From Gammaproteobacteria bacterium (lineage in GTDB: Bacteria > Pseudomonadota > Gammaproteobacteria > SZUA-152): DNA of 9,316 nucleotides. Position 1 is the first letter of the stretch. Every line of letters starts with the position of its first letter. A program made the position numbers and the translations under genes. Below the pieces are notes generated by a model. That model saw nothing but the letters and a program-made list of their open reading frames with translations. It had not been told where the DNA came from and made no database searches. This document shows, one piece after another, positions 1 to 5,831 of this stretch. Location: positions 1 to 9,316 of the forward strand of contig JAUVNZ010000042.1 in NCBI GenBank assembly GCA_030599435.1, read 5' to 3'.

Positions 1-566
1 GCACTACTGAGAGTCAGGCTCATCGTGAGCTAGCCTCTGGTTTATCCTGCCCGGTGGGATTTAAAAATGGCACTAATGGCAACTTGAAAATTGCTATCGA
101 TGCTGTGCATGCGGCCAGTCAACCACACTATTTCTTATCCCTCACTAAAGCAGGGCGATCAGCCATTTTCTCCACCCGTGGTAATGAGGACTGCCATATT
201 ATTTTACGTGGCGGCCTAACCCCTAATTACGATGCTGCCAGTGTGAAAATTGCATCCCAGGAAATGGAAGCTGCTGGCCTGCCTGCAAGACTAATGATTG
301 ACTTCAGCCACGCTAATAGTGATAAACAGCATGACCGACAACTAGATGTAGCCAAAGATGTTGCAAGACAAATAGCAGCCGGAAATAAACACATAATTGG
401 CGGCATGGTGGAAAGTCATCTTGTCAGTGGACGGCAAGATGTTAAACAGGGTCAGGAATTACTCTTTGGGCAAAGTATTACCGATGCCTGCATAGACTGG
501 GAAAGCAGCATACCGTTACTTCAAGGTTTGGCTGCTGCTGTGCGTGAACGTCGTACGAATACATGA
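1..566 (+). CDS. 3-deoxy-7-phosphoheptulonate (DAHP) synthase, class I, 5'-truncated by the window edge
   Basis: This is the C-terminal ~188 residues of an AroF/AroG/AroH-type enzyme, which condenses phosphoenolpyruvate and erythrose 4-phosphate in the first step of the shikimate pathway in the cytosol. The reading frame is open from base 3 and begins TTESQAHRELASGLSCPVGF, so the gene starts outside the window; the GTG at 54 is an internal valine. Three of the four metal ligands known from E. coli AroG are visible: His in IDFSHANS (309-311), Glu in MVESHLV (411-413) and Asp in SITDACI (483-485). The cysteine ligand would lie upstream. The C-terminus is at the usual place for the family. The feedback-inhibition residues are mostly in the missing part, so the Phe, Tyr or Trp isozyme cannot be assigned. 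The family call is near certain. Confidence 0.97.
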   Translation, partial: TTESQAHRELASGLSCPVGFKNGTNGNLKIAIDAVHAASQPHYFLSLTKAGRSAIFSTRGNEDCHIILRGGLTPNYDAASVKIASQEMEAAGLPARLMIDFSHANSDKQHDRQLDVAKDVARQIAAGNKHIIGGMVESHLVSGRQDVKQGQELLFGQSITDACIDWESSIPLLQGLAAAVRERRTNT

Positions 567-654
567 CCAATACAAAAAACCAGGTAGCTGCACACAAACT
601 GCGCAGCCGTACAAAATAACCTCTACGCGCCGTAAACAGGACACCTCTCAGAGC

Positions 655-1125
655 TTACATATGAGTACTGAATTCGCCGTGCTCTGCTCCAGCCATTAAA
701 TCCCGGAAGTCTTCTCCGCTCAGGTGGATCAATTCGCTATGATCACCAGCCTCGAAATAAACATCCGCGCATTCCGCCAAACTGTCGTCCAATGCCACAT
801 CAATGCCATAGGCTTCACCCAGCGGCGGTATGGCGCCAGTTTCGCAATCGGTGAATATATCCACCAGCTCCTCCTCCGTCGCCAGTTCAAGACGGCGATC
901 TAGCTCTACATCAAGCTGATCAAACTCCACTTGATGGCTCGCTGGTATAACAACCATGAGATAACCCTTGTAATCCTCTGTCATCACACATTTGGCTAAC
1001 TGATCACCTGGAATATGTGCTGCCTCGGCAGTTTCCAAACTGCTTGCCGTGTGTGGGTGTGGCACCACCTCATATTCAACACCCCAACGGCTGAGATAGT
1101 CCTGCATTGTCATTGCGACTGCCAT
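655..1125 (-). CDS. YbaK/EbsC-type aminoacyl-tRNA deacylase domain protein
   Basis: This 156-residue single-domain protein has the YbaK/ProX fold, whose members hydrolyse mischarged aminoacyl-tRNAs in trans. Supporting features are the N-terminal PHPHTASS segment (about residues 22-29), the conserved lysine in QLAKCVM (Lys45), the glycine-rich CETGAIPPLG segment (about 94-103), and FEAGDHSELIHLS near the C-terminus. The length suits a stand-alone member. The ATG at 1125 is chosen because AGGAGG lies 7 bases upstream (1133-1138 on the plus strand); Met5 and Met7 are alternatives without that spacing. The gene stands alone and converges on the DAHP synthase gene. Which tRNA or amino acid it edits cannot be read from the sequence, and some members of this superfamily have lost activity. 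Family call strong, exact substrate unknown. Confidence 0.88.
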   Translation of the reverse strand: MAVAMTMQDYLSRWGVEYEVVPHPHTASSLETAEAAHIPGDQLAKCVMTEDYKGYLMVVIPASHQVEFDQLDVELDRRLELATEEELVDIFTDCETGAIPPLGEAYGIDVALDDSLAECADVYFEAGDHSELIHLSGEDFRDLMAGAEHGEFSTHM

Positions 1126-1132
1126 GATGCAC

Positions 1133-1138
1133 CCTCCT
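1133..1138 (-). promoter_or_regulatory. Shine-Dalgarno AGGAGG that fixes the YbaK-type start
   Basis: The minus-strand hexamer AGGAGG sits 7 bases before the ATG at 1125. It is a near-perfect match to the anti-SD sequence and favours this start over the downstream in-frame ATG codons. Confidence 0.85.
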
Positions 1139-1151
1139 AAATATGTTGGTA

Positions 1152-1193
1152 TCAGGTCTCAGGCTTCTGGTTCTCAGTTCTTCGAATCAGGAA
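1152..1193. repeat. Degenerate 7-bp tandem repeat in the divergent spacer
   Basis: Six consecutive 7-mers resemble one another: TCAGGTC, TCAGGCT, TCTGGTT, CTCAGTT, CTTCGAA and TCAGGAA. The first two differ at two positions and the similarity then decays. It lies in the 221-bp spacer (1126-1346) between the divergent YbaK-type and YcgL genes. The rest of that spacer is AT-rich and no convincing promoter can be placed in it. It could be a decayed simple repeat or chance. Confidence 0.35.
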
Positions 1194-1336
1194 CCCAACC
1201 CATGAGTAATCTATAGTCGAGGGGTTTACTGTTGTACAGGTCATAACCACGCAAAAAACCGATATATTTTGCTCTTTTCCAGATAAGATTTTGAGCCAAA
1301 TACGGTAAAATCGTTGCCCTGTTACTCAAAACTTTT

Positions 1337-1340
1337 AGGA
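1337..1340 (+). promoter_or_regulatory. Shine-Dalgarno AGGA that fixes the YcgL start
   Basis: AGGA lies 6 bases before the ATG at 1347. It supports that ATG over the in-frame TTG at 1314, which would add 11 residues not expected in this family. Confidence 0.6.
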
Positions 1341-1346
1341 TTTAGC

Positions 1347-1604
1347 ATGCACTGTGCCATTTATAAGGGACCAAAAAAAATAGATCATTATCTCTATGTA
1401 GAACGAGAAAATGATTTTTCACGAGTACCGGAAGTGTTACTGGACATGCTCGGCACATTAGAATTTGTCATGGCATTAGAATTAAGTCCGGAACGCACTC
1501 TTGCCCAGGTGGATGTACATCAGGTAAAAATAGCGCTGCGGGAACAAGGTTATTATTTTCAGATGCCACCGCAAATCCACGAGCCTCCAATAAATCTTTC
1601 ATGA
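1347..1604 (+). CDS. YcgL domain-containing protein
   Basis: This 85-residue protein belongs to the small YcgL family (DUF709), found almost only in Gammaproteobacteria and with no settled biochemical function. The family hallmarks are plain: an N-terminal CAIYKG strand, YLYVERENDFSRVPEVLL, a middle MALELSPERTLAQVDV segment, and the ending REQGYYFQMPP. The ATG at 1347 is chosen over the longer TTG start at 1314 because homologues begin at this Met-x-Cys and AGGA precedes it at good spacing. The transporter gene follows on the same strand after 52 bases, so co-transcription is possible, but no functional link is known. The protein has no signal peptide or membrane segment. Family call is confident; role unknown. 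Confidence 0.9.
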   Translation: MHCAIYKGPKKIDHYLYVERENDFSRVPEVLLDMLGTLEFVMALELSPERTLAQVDVHQVKIALREQGYYFQMPPQIHEPPINLS

Positions 1605-1656
1605 AATGTCTATTTAAAAACAATTAAATTCATTACAACCAATTACCAAACCAGCC

Positions 1657-2424
1657 GTGATTACACTGCCTTTTTTATTTTTTATTGTCGCATTATTGTA
1701 CTCAATGGTAGGTTTTGGAGGCGGCTCTTCATATAATGCTTTATTAGTACTTTTTAATGTTGACCATCATATCTACCCAACCATTGCATTACTCTGCAAT
1801 ATTATTGTTGTCACGGGTGGTTGTTGGTTATTCATAAAACGTGGTTCTTTATCCCCACGTCTCCTGCTTCCTTTTGTTATCACATCCATTCCCATGGCCC
1901 ATATCGCTGGCCGATTAACTATCGATAAAACCATTTTCCTTATAGTGCTCTGTATTGCCCTGTTTATTTCAGGATTAATAATGATTTTTCATAAACATCT
2001 ACAGGAAAAAGTGGTTAAGCCAGAGGTGAATGATAATCTTTGGCGCTGGGGTTTGCCGATTGGTGCTTGCCTGGGAAGCTTAGCGGGCCTGGTCGGAATT
2101 GGCGGCGGAATATTTTTATCCCCTATACTTTATTTTCTTGGGTGGGGGACAGCCAAACAAATTGCTGCGACAGCAAGCGGATTTATTTTCGTGAACTCTA
2201 TTGCTGGCATTAGTGGTCAGTACATAAAACTACAGGAATCGCCTTCGGAACTAATCCAGATAACCGAATATTGGCCAGTATTTATTGCGGTTTTGATTGG
2301 CGGGCAGATTGGTAGCCGACTCAGCAGCACTCGACTTTCACCACAGTTCATTCAACAATTAACAGCTGTGTTAGTTTTGTATGTATCACTCAGAATTGGA
2401 TGGATGCTAATTCAACCATTATAA
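1657..2424 (+). CDS. TauE/SafE (TSUP) family membrane transporter
   Basis: This 255-residue integral inner-membrane protein has the duplicated TSUP architecture. Each half carries a glycine-rich signature: GFGGGSSYN at residues 19-27, and LVGIGGGIFLSP at about 145-156 followed by AATASGFIFVNSIAG. About eight hydrophobic helices are visible, with a polar central loop around residues 112-130. Characterised relatives move sulfite, sulfoacetate, taurine-derived anions or other organosulfur compounds, usually outward. The substrate here is unknown. The start is the GTG at 1657. No clear Shine-Dalgarno precedes it, and an in-frame stop at 1615 limits upstream extension, so a few residues either way are possible. 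The gene converges on the SRPBCC-like gene with only 26 bases between the two stop codons and no obvious hairpin there. Confidence 0.88.
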   Translation: MITLPFLFFIVALLYSMVGFGGGSSYNALLVLFNVDHHIYPTIALLCNIIVVTGGCWLFIKRGSLSPRLLLPFVITSIPMAHIAGRLTIDKTIFLIVLCIALFISGLIMIFHKHLQEKVVKPEVNDNLWRWGLPIGACLGSLAGLVGIGGGIFLSPILYFLGWGTAKQIAATASGFIFVNSIAGISGQYIKLQESPSELIQITEYWPVFIAVLIGGQIGSRLSSTRLSPQFIQQLTAVLVLYVSLRIGWMLIQPL

Positions 2425-2450
2425 ACAACCCCCAGAAAGGAAAGCCGCGT

Positions 2451-3098
2451 TTAAACTAAAACGAACTCAGTGTAATAAACACCTGCGCCCAGGATAAGCA
2501 GGGCAATTTCCACAACAGTAATCCACAACAACATATAGGTGATGCGACGAGCCGTAGGTTTCATCGGTTGCCAAATACGGCGCATATACCAACGCCATAA
2601 AGCAAACTTTGACCAGCTGTTCCAGGAAATACAAAACTTCTGTAGATATTCAGCCCAAATGGCAATGCTTTGATCAACTTCATGCAGCAGAGATTCTCGC
2701 TCACTGGCGGGTAACCGGTCATATCTATCTGTGATTGTCAGCTTGGAACCTTGTTCGGCTGCCTCAATCTTTAAAATAGTACTGGATTTTATGCCCTTAT
2801 CGTAATCAATCCGATAACCGTCATCTAATTTGCTAACTGATAACCCAAATTCAAAATCAAAGGCTTTTCCCTGGCTACTATTTTGGCCACTGAATGAAAA
2901 ACAATTATCAGATGACTGTTCCCATTTTGTAAAGACCAACATAGGATTAATACGAAACAGTCTTTCTGTATCAGCACAGAATTCCATTAAAGCATCAACC
3001 GATAAAGGGGTAATTACTGAAGCCCAGGCGGAATCATCTTCAGCATTTTCCACTGGGGGCTCATTTGTTGAACTATCGTTTGTTGAAAGATCACTCAT
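2451..3098 (-). CDS. SRPBCC/START-like fold protein with a C-terminal membrane anchor
   Basis: This 215-residue protein is not one I can name. After an acidic, Ser/Asn-rich N-terminus (about residues 1-25) comes a segment of about 120 residues whose pattern resembles the SRPBCC (polyketide cyclase/START) helix-grip fold: PLSVDALMEFCADTERLFRI, then alternating strands ending in KLTITDRYDRLP, then a long C-terminal helix. A basic aromatic stretch (WRWYMRRIWQPMKPTARR) and one hydrophobic helix (about 186-209) follow. The binding-fold domain would therefore face the cytoplasm, tethered to the membrane. The ATG at 3098 overlaps the 3' end of the UspA gene by 8 bases, which suggests translational coupling. 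A TTG at 3113 would add five residues but is less likely. The SRPBCC call is from sequence pattern only; the anchor is clear, any ligand unknown. Confidence 0.65.
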   Translation of the reverse strand: MSDLSTNDSSTNEPPVENAEDDSAWASVITPLSVDALMEFCADTERLFRINPMLVFTKWEQSSDNCFSFSGQNSSQGKAFDFEFGLSVSKLDDGYRIDYDKGIKSSTILKIEAAEQGSKLTITDRYDRLPASERESLLHEVDQSIAIWAEYLQKFCISWNSWSKFALWRWYMRRIWQPMKPTARRITYMLLWITVVEIALLILGAGVYYTEFVLV

Positions 3099-3558
3099 CA
3101 GGATAGGGAACAACTAAGAGGGGTGTTTTAAGCTTTCGAATCATCTTGTCTTTAAGCATTCTTGAGCGCAGTCCAGATACCTTCTTGGGACGTATTGAAC
3201 CCATTATAATCAGATCATACTTTTCCTGCTCACATGTCGCCAGAAGGACCTCATCTGGCTCACCAACAATCATATCATTGGTATAGTTCAAACCTTTTTT
3301 TATGGCCGCCTCACCAACCCGGGCGTGATTTTCATCTACTTCCCGGCCAAGTTCGCCTTCCAGGTAACGACGGAAATCATTTCGTACGGAGCCATTCTGT
3401 AGCCAGTCATCGCCTGTGGTGCCTTCCCAAAAAGTGGGAACCACAATCAAATGATGAAGATGAACACCTTCTTTACACATTTCTAATGCGACTTCCTCTG
3501 CCGCTTTTGCGCCGTCAGTTCCATGACTGGCAAGTAGCACTTTATTTACTGCAAACAT
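3091..3558 (-). CDS. UspA-fold universal stress protein lacking the usual ATP-binding loop
   Basis: This 155-residue single-domain protein matches the UspA family. It has an N-terminal strand with NKVLLASHGTDGAKAA, a central GEPDEVLLATCEQEKYDLIIMGS, and a terminal strand TPLLVVP. In ATP-binding members the MGS is followed by a G-x2-G-x9-G-(S/T) loop. Here the equivalent stretch is IRPKKVSGLRSRMLKDKMI, which lacks the final Gly-Ser/Thr pair, so nucleotide binding is doubtful. The ATG at 3558 has only a modest GGTGAG upstream (3562-3567), close to the start codon, and a strong hairpin lies just before that. The gene is third in the minus-strand set begun by the putative sulfate exporter and overlaps the SRPBCC-like gene. 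UspA proteins beside transporters often act as cytosolic regulators of the transporter; that role here is inference. Confidence 0.85.
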   Translation of the reverse strand: MFAVNKVLLASHGTDGAKAAEEVALEMCKEGVHLHHLIVVPTFWEGTTGDDWLQNGSVRNDFRRYLEGELGREVDENHARVGEAAIKKGLNYTNDMIVGEPDEVLLATCEQEKYDLIIMGSIRPKKVSGLRSRMLKDKMIRKLKTPLLVVPYPDE

Positions 3559-3577
3559 TTTCTCACCGTTTAAAACG

Positions 3578-3605
3578 CCGGTGTCCGCCTAAAGGCGGAC
3601 ACCGG
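3578..3605 (-). terminator. GC-rich 13-bp perfect hairpin, possible terminator or attenuator
   Basis: CCGGTGTCCGCCT (3578-3590) is exactly complementary to AGGCGGACACCGG (3593-3605). Read as RNA this is about 12 pairs closed by a four-base loop. On the minus strand it is followed by CGTTTTAAACGG, a run of only four T, so termination may be partial. It lies 36 bases after the 40-residue gene and about 10 bases before the ribosome binding site of the UspA gene. It could lower expression of the two distal genes or protect the upstream mRNA from 3' decay. The hairpin is certain; its role is inferred. Confidence 0.7.
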
Positions 3606-3641
3606 ACACTTACTTTATTAACAGACTTTACTTAATGGTGC

Positions 3642-3764
3642 TTAGTAAGCCACGTACACTCCCATGGCAATAACAAGCGCAAAAACAAGCGCCATTAAGT
3701 CTTCTTTGCGGTCGCTGCCAAAAATTGACAGTGCTGAACCGCGATCAAATTTAGCTTCACTCAT
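3642..3764 (-). CDS. 40-residue single-span membrane protein in the exporter operon
   Basis: This short gene is supported by an ATG at 3764, a TAA at 3644-3642 and AGAGGA 7 bases before the start (3772-3777). It begins 15 bases after the exporter stop codon. The protein begins MSEAKFDRGSALSIFGSDRK, continues with the acidic pair ED at 21-22, and ends in a hydrophobic helix (about residues 23-40) with nothing after it. The basic-acidic head and bare C-terminal helix suggest a membrane-inserted accessory subunit. The (K/R)xEDxxA lead-in to the helix resembles, from memory, the start of some longer UPF0324-type exporters, where a similar acidic-aromatic motif opens the first helix. It could therefore be a detached N-terminal piece of such a transporter. 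No named family is recognised. The gene is likely real; its function is unknown. Confidence 0.72.
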   Translation of the reverse strand: MSEAKFDRGSALSIFGSDRKEDLMALVFALVIAMGVYVAY

Positions 3765-3771
3765 AATAATA

Positions 3772-3777
3772 TCCTCT
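3772..3777 (-). promoter_or_regulatory. Shine-Dalgarno AGAGGA of the 40-residue gene
   Basis: Minus-strand AGAGGA lies 7 bases before the ATG at 3764, inside the 15-base gap after the exporter stop. It is the main evidence that this very short frame is translated and coupled to the exporter. Confidence 0.7.
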
Positions 3778-3779
3778 AG

Positions 3780-5357
3780 TTAAATTGTTTCGCTGATCAG
3801 CATCATGACCACAATCAAGGACGCTACCGCCTTGGTTAAGCCAACAACGCCACCGATTACAGCCGGCGCACCGCCTGCCTGTTTCATGGACGCAAGAGTA
3901 ATTTGCATACCCAAACCAACCAGACCAAAGGCAAACAACCAGGTTATCCACTTACGGAACATCTTAACCTTCTTGGCAGTATGTCGGACGGCCTTATGAG
4001 CCTTCTTCAAGATCTTGCCAGATTTTTTACCCATGATTTTGGAGTTAGCCAAACCACGAATTTGCGTATCGTCTTCAATGGAAGCAATCTTGCGGCCTTC
4101 AATCAAACGAGCCAACGCGTCTTTACGATCTTGACGCTGCACCTTGTCTTGATTAGCTACCAGGACTGCAATTTGCTCATCAGTCATCATCTTCTTGGCT
4201 TTTACCTTGGTATTGTCAAAGTACTTGCCCTTGTAGTGATTAGCTGGAGCAAACATGCCAGTAGTAGAAAGAGCGAACAACATGATGAAACCCAATACGA
4301 AGAGAGGGAATTTTTCGAAGATAACTTTACCCACGTTGACCTGTGCGGTATTAGCTTCGCCTTCACGTTTCACGTACCACACTGCCAACCAGATAACGAT
4401 GATAGGCAGGATCAATACGCGAGTGATGTTGAAGATTTCAGCAACCTTCAAGGTTTCGATGCCATCAGGCTGGAAGGCCAATGCTGCGCCAGCTACCTGA
4501 GCTGAGTTAAGAATGCCAGTACCAGCCCATGCACCAAACTGCACGTGACCCATACCCAGTAGCTGACCTACGACAGGGAATACAAACATACAACCCACAC
4601 CCCATAACAGGATGGTACCGATAGTGTATGCAATTTCCACTGACTTGGCCTGCACAACTGGAGCCGAGGCAACCGTTGCAGATACACCGCAAACGCCCAT
4701 GCCGGCAGAAAGTACGCCACCCATGGAATTTGGAATCTTCATCCTGGCGCCCATGAACAATGTCATGCCCACTGAACCCAATACGAAGAAGCCAATCATT
4801 ACGATGGAAAGACCACCCAGATTTTTCAACTCAGCCGCACTGTACAAAGTACCCAGAAGAATAACGCCGGTCTTCAGTCCAAGGCGTGAAAGGCGAACAC
4901 CATTCTCGGCCCAGCCAGGTACCTTAAAGACGTTAACAATGACAATACCGGCAATGATGCCCATAACTACGTAGTTCAAACCGAGTAGCTTATGGATGTA
5001 TTTACCTGTTTCACCAACCTTGCCAAAGCTCATACTAATGACTGCAACTTCAGGTGCAATGAACCAACGCACCAGCATTGCGATCAACAGAATAAACATT
5101 CCGCCAGCAATTGATGATGAGTAGTAATCCCAGTGCCCTTCTGAATGGGAACCAAACAATTGCCACGCACCAATCAGTGTGGCGAATCCACCAAACCACA
5201 ATGACAGAGCAACTACCTCACCGCCATATTTATATTTTTTACCCGCTGCTAGATGTTCCATGTAACCATCCAACATCCCGCTGCTCCCCATCCACCACAT
5301 TGCAAGCATAACAATGCCTATAATCAGTAGTGCCGGCGATTTTTTTGTATACACCAT
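3780..5357 (-). CDS. Long-form YeiH/UPF0324-type putative sulfate exporter
   Basis: This 525-residue polytopic inner-membrane protein matches the putative sulfate exporter family, whose E. coli member YeiH is about 350 residues. The core is clear from about residue 128: LNYVVMGIIAGIVI, then LGLKTGVILLGTLYSAAEL, the signature GMGVCGVSATVASAPVV (219-235), FGAWAGTGILNSAQVAGAA (274-292), and FNITRVLILPIIVIWLA (309-325). Two additions explain the length. An N-terminal ~125 residues holds about three further hydrophobic helices. An insertion of about 90 residues (roughly 375-466), hydrophilic and very lysine-rich, splits the last membrane segments; by the positive-inside rule it should be cytoplasmic. 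The ATG at 5357 has AAGGAG 8 bases upstream. The gene heads a minus-strand group with the 40-residue, UspA-fold and SRPBCC-like genes. The substrate is not proven for the family. Confidence 0.87.
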   Translation of the reverse strand: MVYTKKSPALLIIGIVMLAMWWMGSSGMLDGYMEHLAAGKKYKYGGEVVALSLWFGGFATLIGAWQLFGSHSEGHWDYYSSSIAGGMFILLIAMLVRWFIAPEVAVISMSFGKVGETGKYIHKLLGLNYVVMGIIAGIVIVNVFKVPGWAENGVRLSRLGLKTGVILLGTLYSAAELKNLGGLSIVMIGFFVLGSVGMTLFMGARMKIPNSMGGVLSAGMGVCGVSATVASAPVVQAKSVEIAYTIGTILLWGVGCMFVFPVVGQLLGMGHVQFGAWAGTGILNSAQVAGAALAFQPDGIETLKVAEIFNITRVLILPIIVIWLAVWYVKREGEANTAQVNVGKVIFEKFPLFVLGFIMLFALSTTGMFAPANHYKGKYFDNTKVKAKKMMTDEQIAVLVANQDKVQRQDRKDALARLIEGRKIASIEDDTQIRGLANSKIMGKKSGKILKKAHKAVRHTAKKVKMFRKWITWLFAFGLVGLGMQITLASMKQAGGAPAVIGGVVGLTKAVASLIVVMMLISETI

Positions 5358-5365
5358 AGTGCCGT

Positions 5366-5371
5366 CTCCTT
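5366..5371 (-). promoter_or_regulatory. Shine-Dalgarno AAGGAG of the exporter gene
   Basis: Minus-strand AAGGAG lies 8 bases before the ATG at 5357. It supports this start for the N-terminally extended protein, so the extra membrane helices are probably translated. Confidence 0.8.
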
Positions 5372-5430
5372 CGTAATACTTATTATTTATTATCTGTAAC
5401 TACTATTTTCTTTCGTGTGCTTTTTATTAT

Positions 5431-5457
5431 CTAGCTTTTTTCTAGCTATTTCTAGCT
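5431..5457. repeat. Three phased CTAGCT direct repeats upstream of the exporter
   Basis: CTAGCT occurs at 5431-5436, 5442-5447 and 5452-5457, with starts 11 and 10 bases apart, about one helical turn. They lie 74-100 bases before the exporter start codon in otherwise T-rich DNA. Phased short repeats near a promoter suggest cooperative binding of a regulator on one face of the helix. No specific regulator family is recognised. Confidence 0.55.
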
Positions 5458-5459
5458 AT

Positions 5460-5475
5460 GCACAAATCCCTGTGC
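5460..5475. promoter_or_regulatory. GCACA-N6-TGTGC dyad, possible operator
   Basis: GCACA (5460-5464) and TGTGC (5471-5475) are perfect inverted arms around AATCCC, immediately next to the CTAGCT repeats on the side away from the exporter gene. The size suits a dimeric helix-turn-helix operator. The arms do not match the CRP or FNR consensus, and five bases per arm could be chance. Confidence 0.4.
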
Positions 5476-5765
5476 CAGTACTTTTCATACTAAGGCGCTA
5501 TTGAACATGTCTATGAACAGAATATCAATATATAAATCATGAAAAATCACTAGTAGATTCATTCATGTTTTAGTATTAACAAATATTAGACTATTAACAG
5601 ATACATAATTATATGCACAGCCAAATCCGCTCACATTAATCGATAGGCACGCTATGTCTTTCTTTACACGAAGAAAACAGAAGTTTTTTTAGGAAAATAA
5701 CAACAGACAATTAGGCCAGGTTGAAGTGATGCAACCAATTGATTAAATTCTAACCTAACGGCGGG

Positions 5766-5786
5766 AAAAAATAATTTAAAATTATT
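5766..5786 (-). terminator. AT-only hairpin with T run after the cyclase gene, weak terminator candidate
   Basis: AATAATTT (5770-5777) and AAATTATT (5779-5786) form an eight-pair dyad, and on the minus strand the stem runs straight into more T residues (5769-5766). It begins 45 bases after the cyclase stop. The stem has no G-C pair and almost no loop, so it would be weak as an intrinsic terminator. Confidence 0.35.
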
Positions 5787-5831
5787 TACAATATTTTTTA
5801 TTTATAGCTATAACCAACCTTACGACTACTT

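Larger units (their letters stand above)
5358..5831. other. 474-bp AT-rich intergenic control region
   Basis: No coding frame is supported here. The left part (to about 5480) should hold the promoter of the exporter operon. Minus-strand GATAAT inside the last CTAGCT-rich stretch is a plausible -10 but has only a weak -35. The middle holds a CATGAA/TTCATG dyad (5538-5567) with a nested AATC/GATT pair, and a direct repeat TATTAACA (5574-5581 and 5592-5599). The right end holds a weak terminator for the cyclase gene. A small RNA cannot be excluded. Confidence 0.6.

Noticed and set aside
587..607. GCTGC/GCAGC hairpin after the DAHP synthase stop as a terminator
   Set aside because: The stem is five pairs with an 11-base loop and no T run follows on either strand.
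2450..2457. GTTTAAAC palindrome between the convergent stop codons
   Set aside because: An eight-base AT-rich palindrome without a loop or T run is not a terminator and is likely chance.
3234..3635. 133-residue plus-strand open frame opposite the UspA gene
   Set aside because: It runs antisense through a clear UspA coding region and the GC hairpin, and its translation shows no recognisable domain.
3903..4505. 200-residue plus-strand open frame opposite the exporter
   Set aside because: It is the antisense shadow of conserved exporter codons and has no family resemblance.
5457..5480. Minus-strand TGGCAC followed by TTTGTGCA, resembling a sigma-54 -24/-12 promoter
   Set aside because: The spacing from GG to GC is 12 bases instead of the required 10, and at the correct spacing the -12 element reads TG. 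The same bases are better described as a GCACA-N6-TGTGC dyad.
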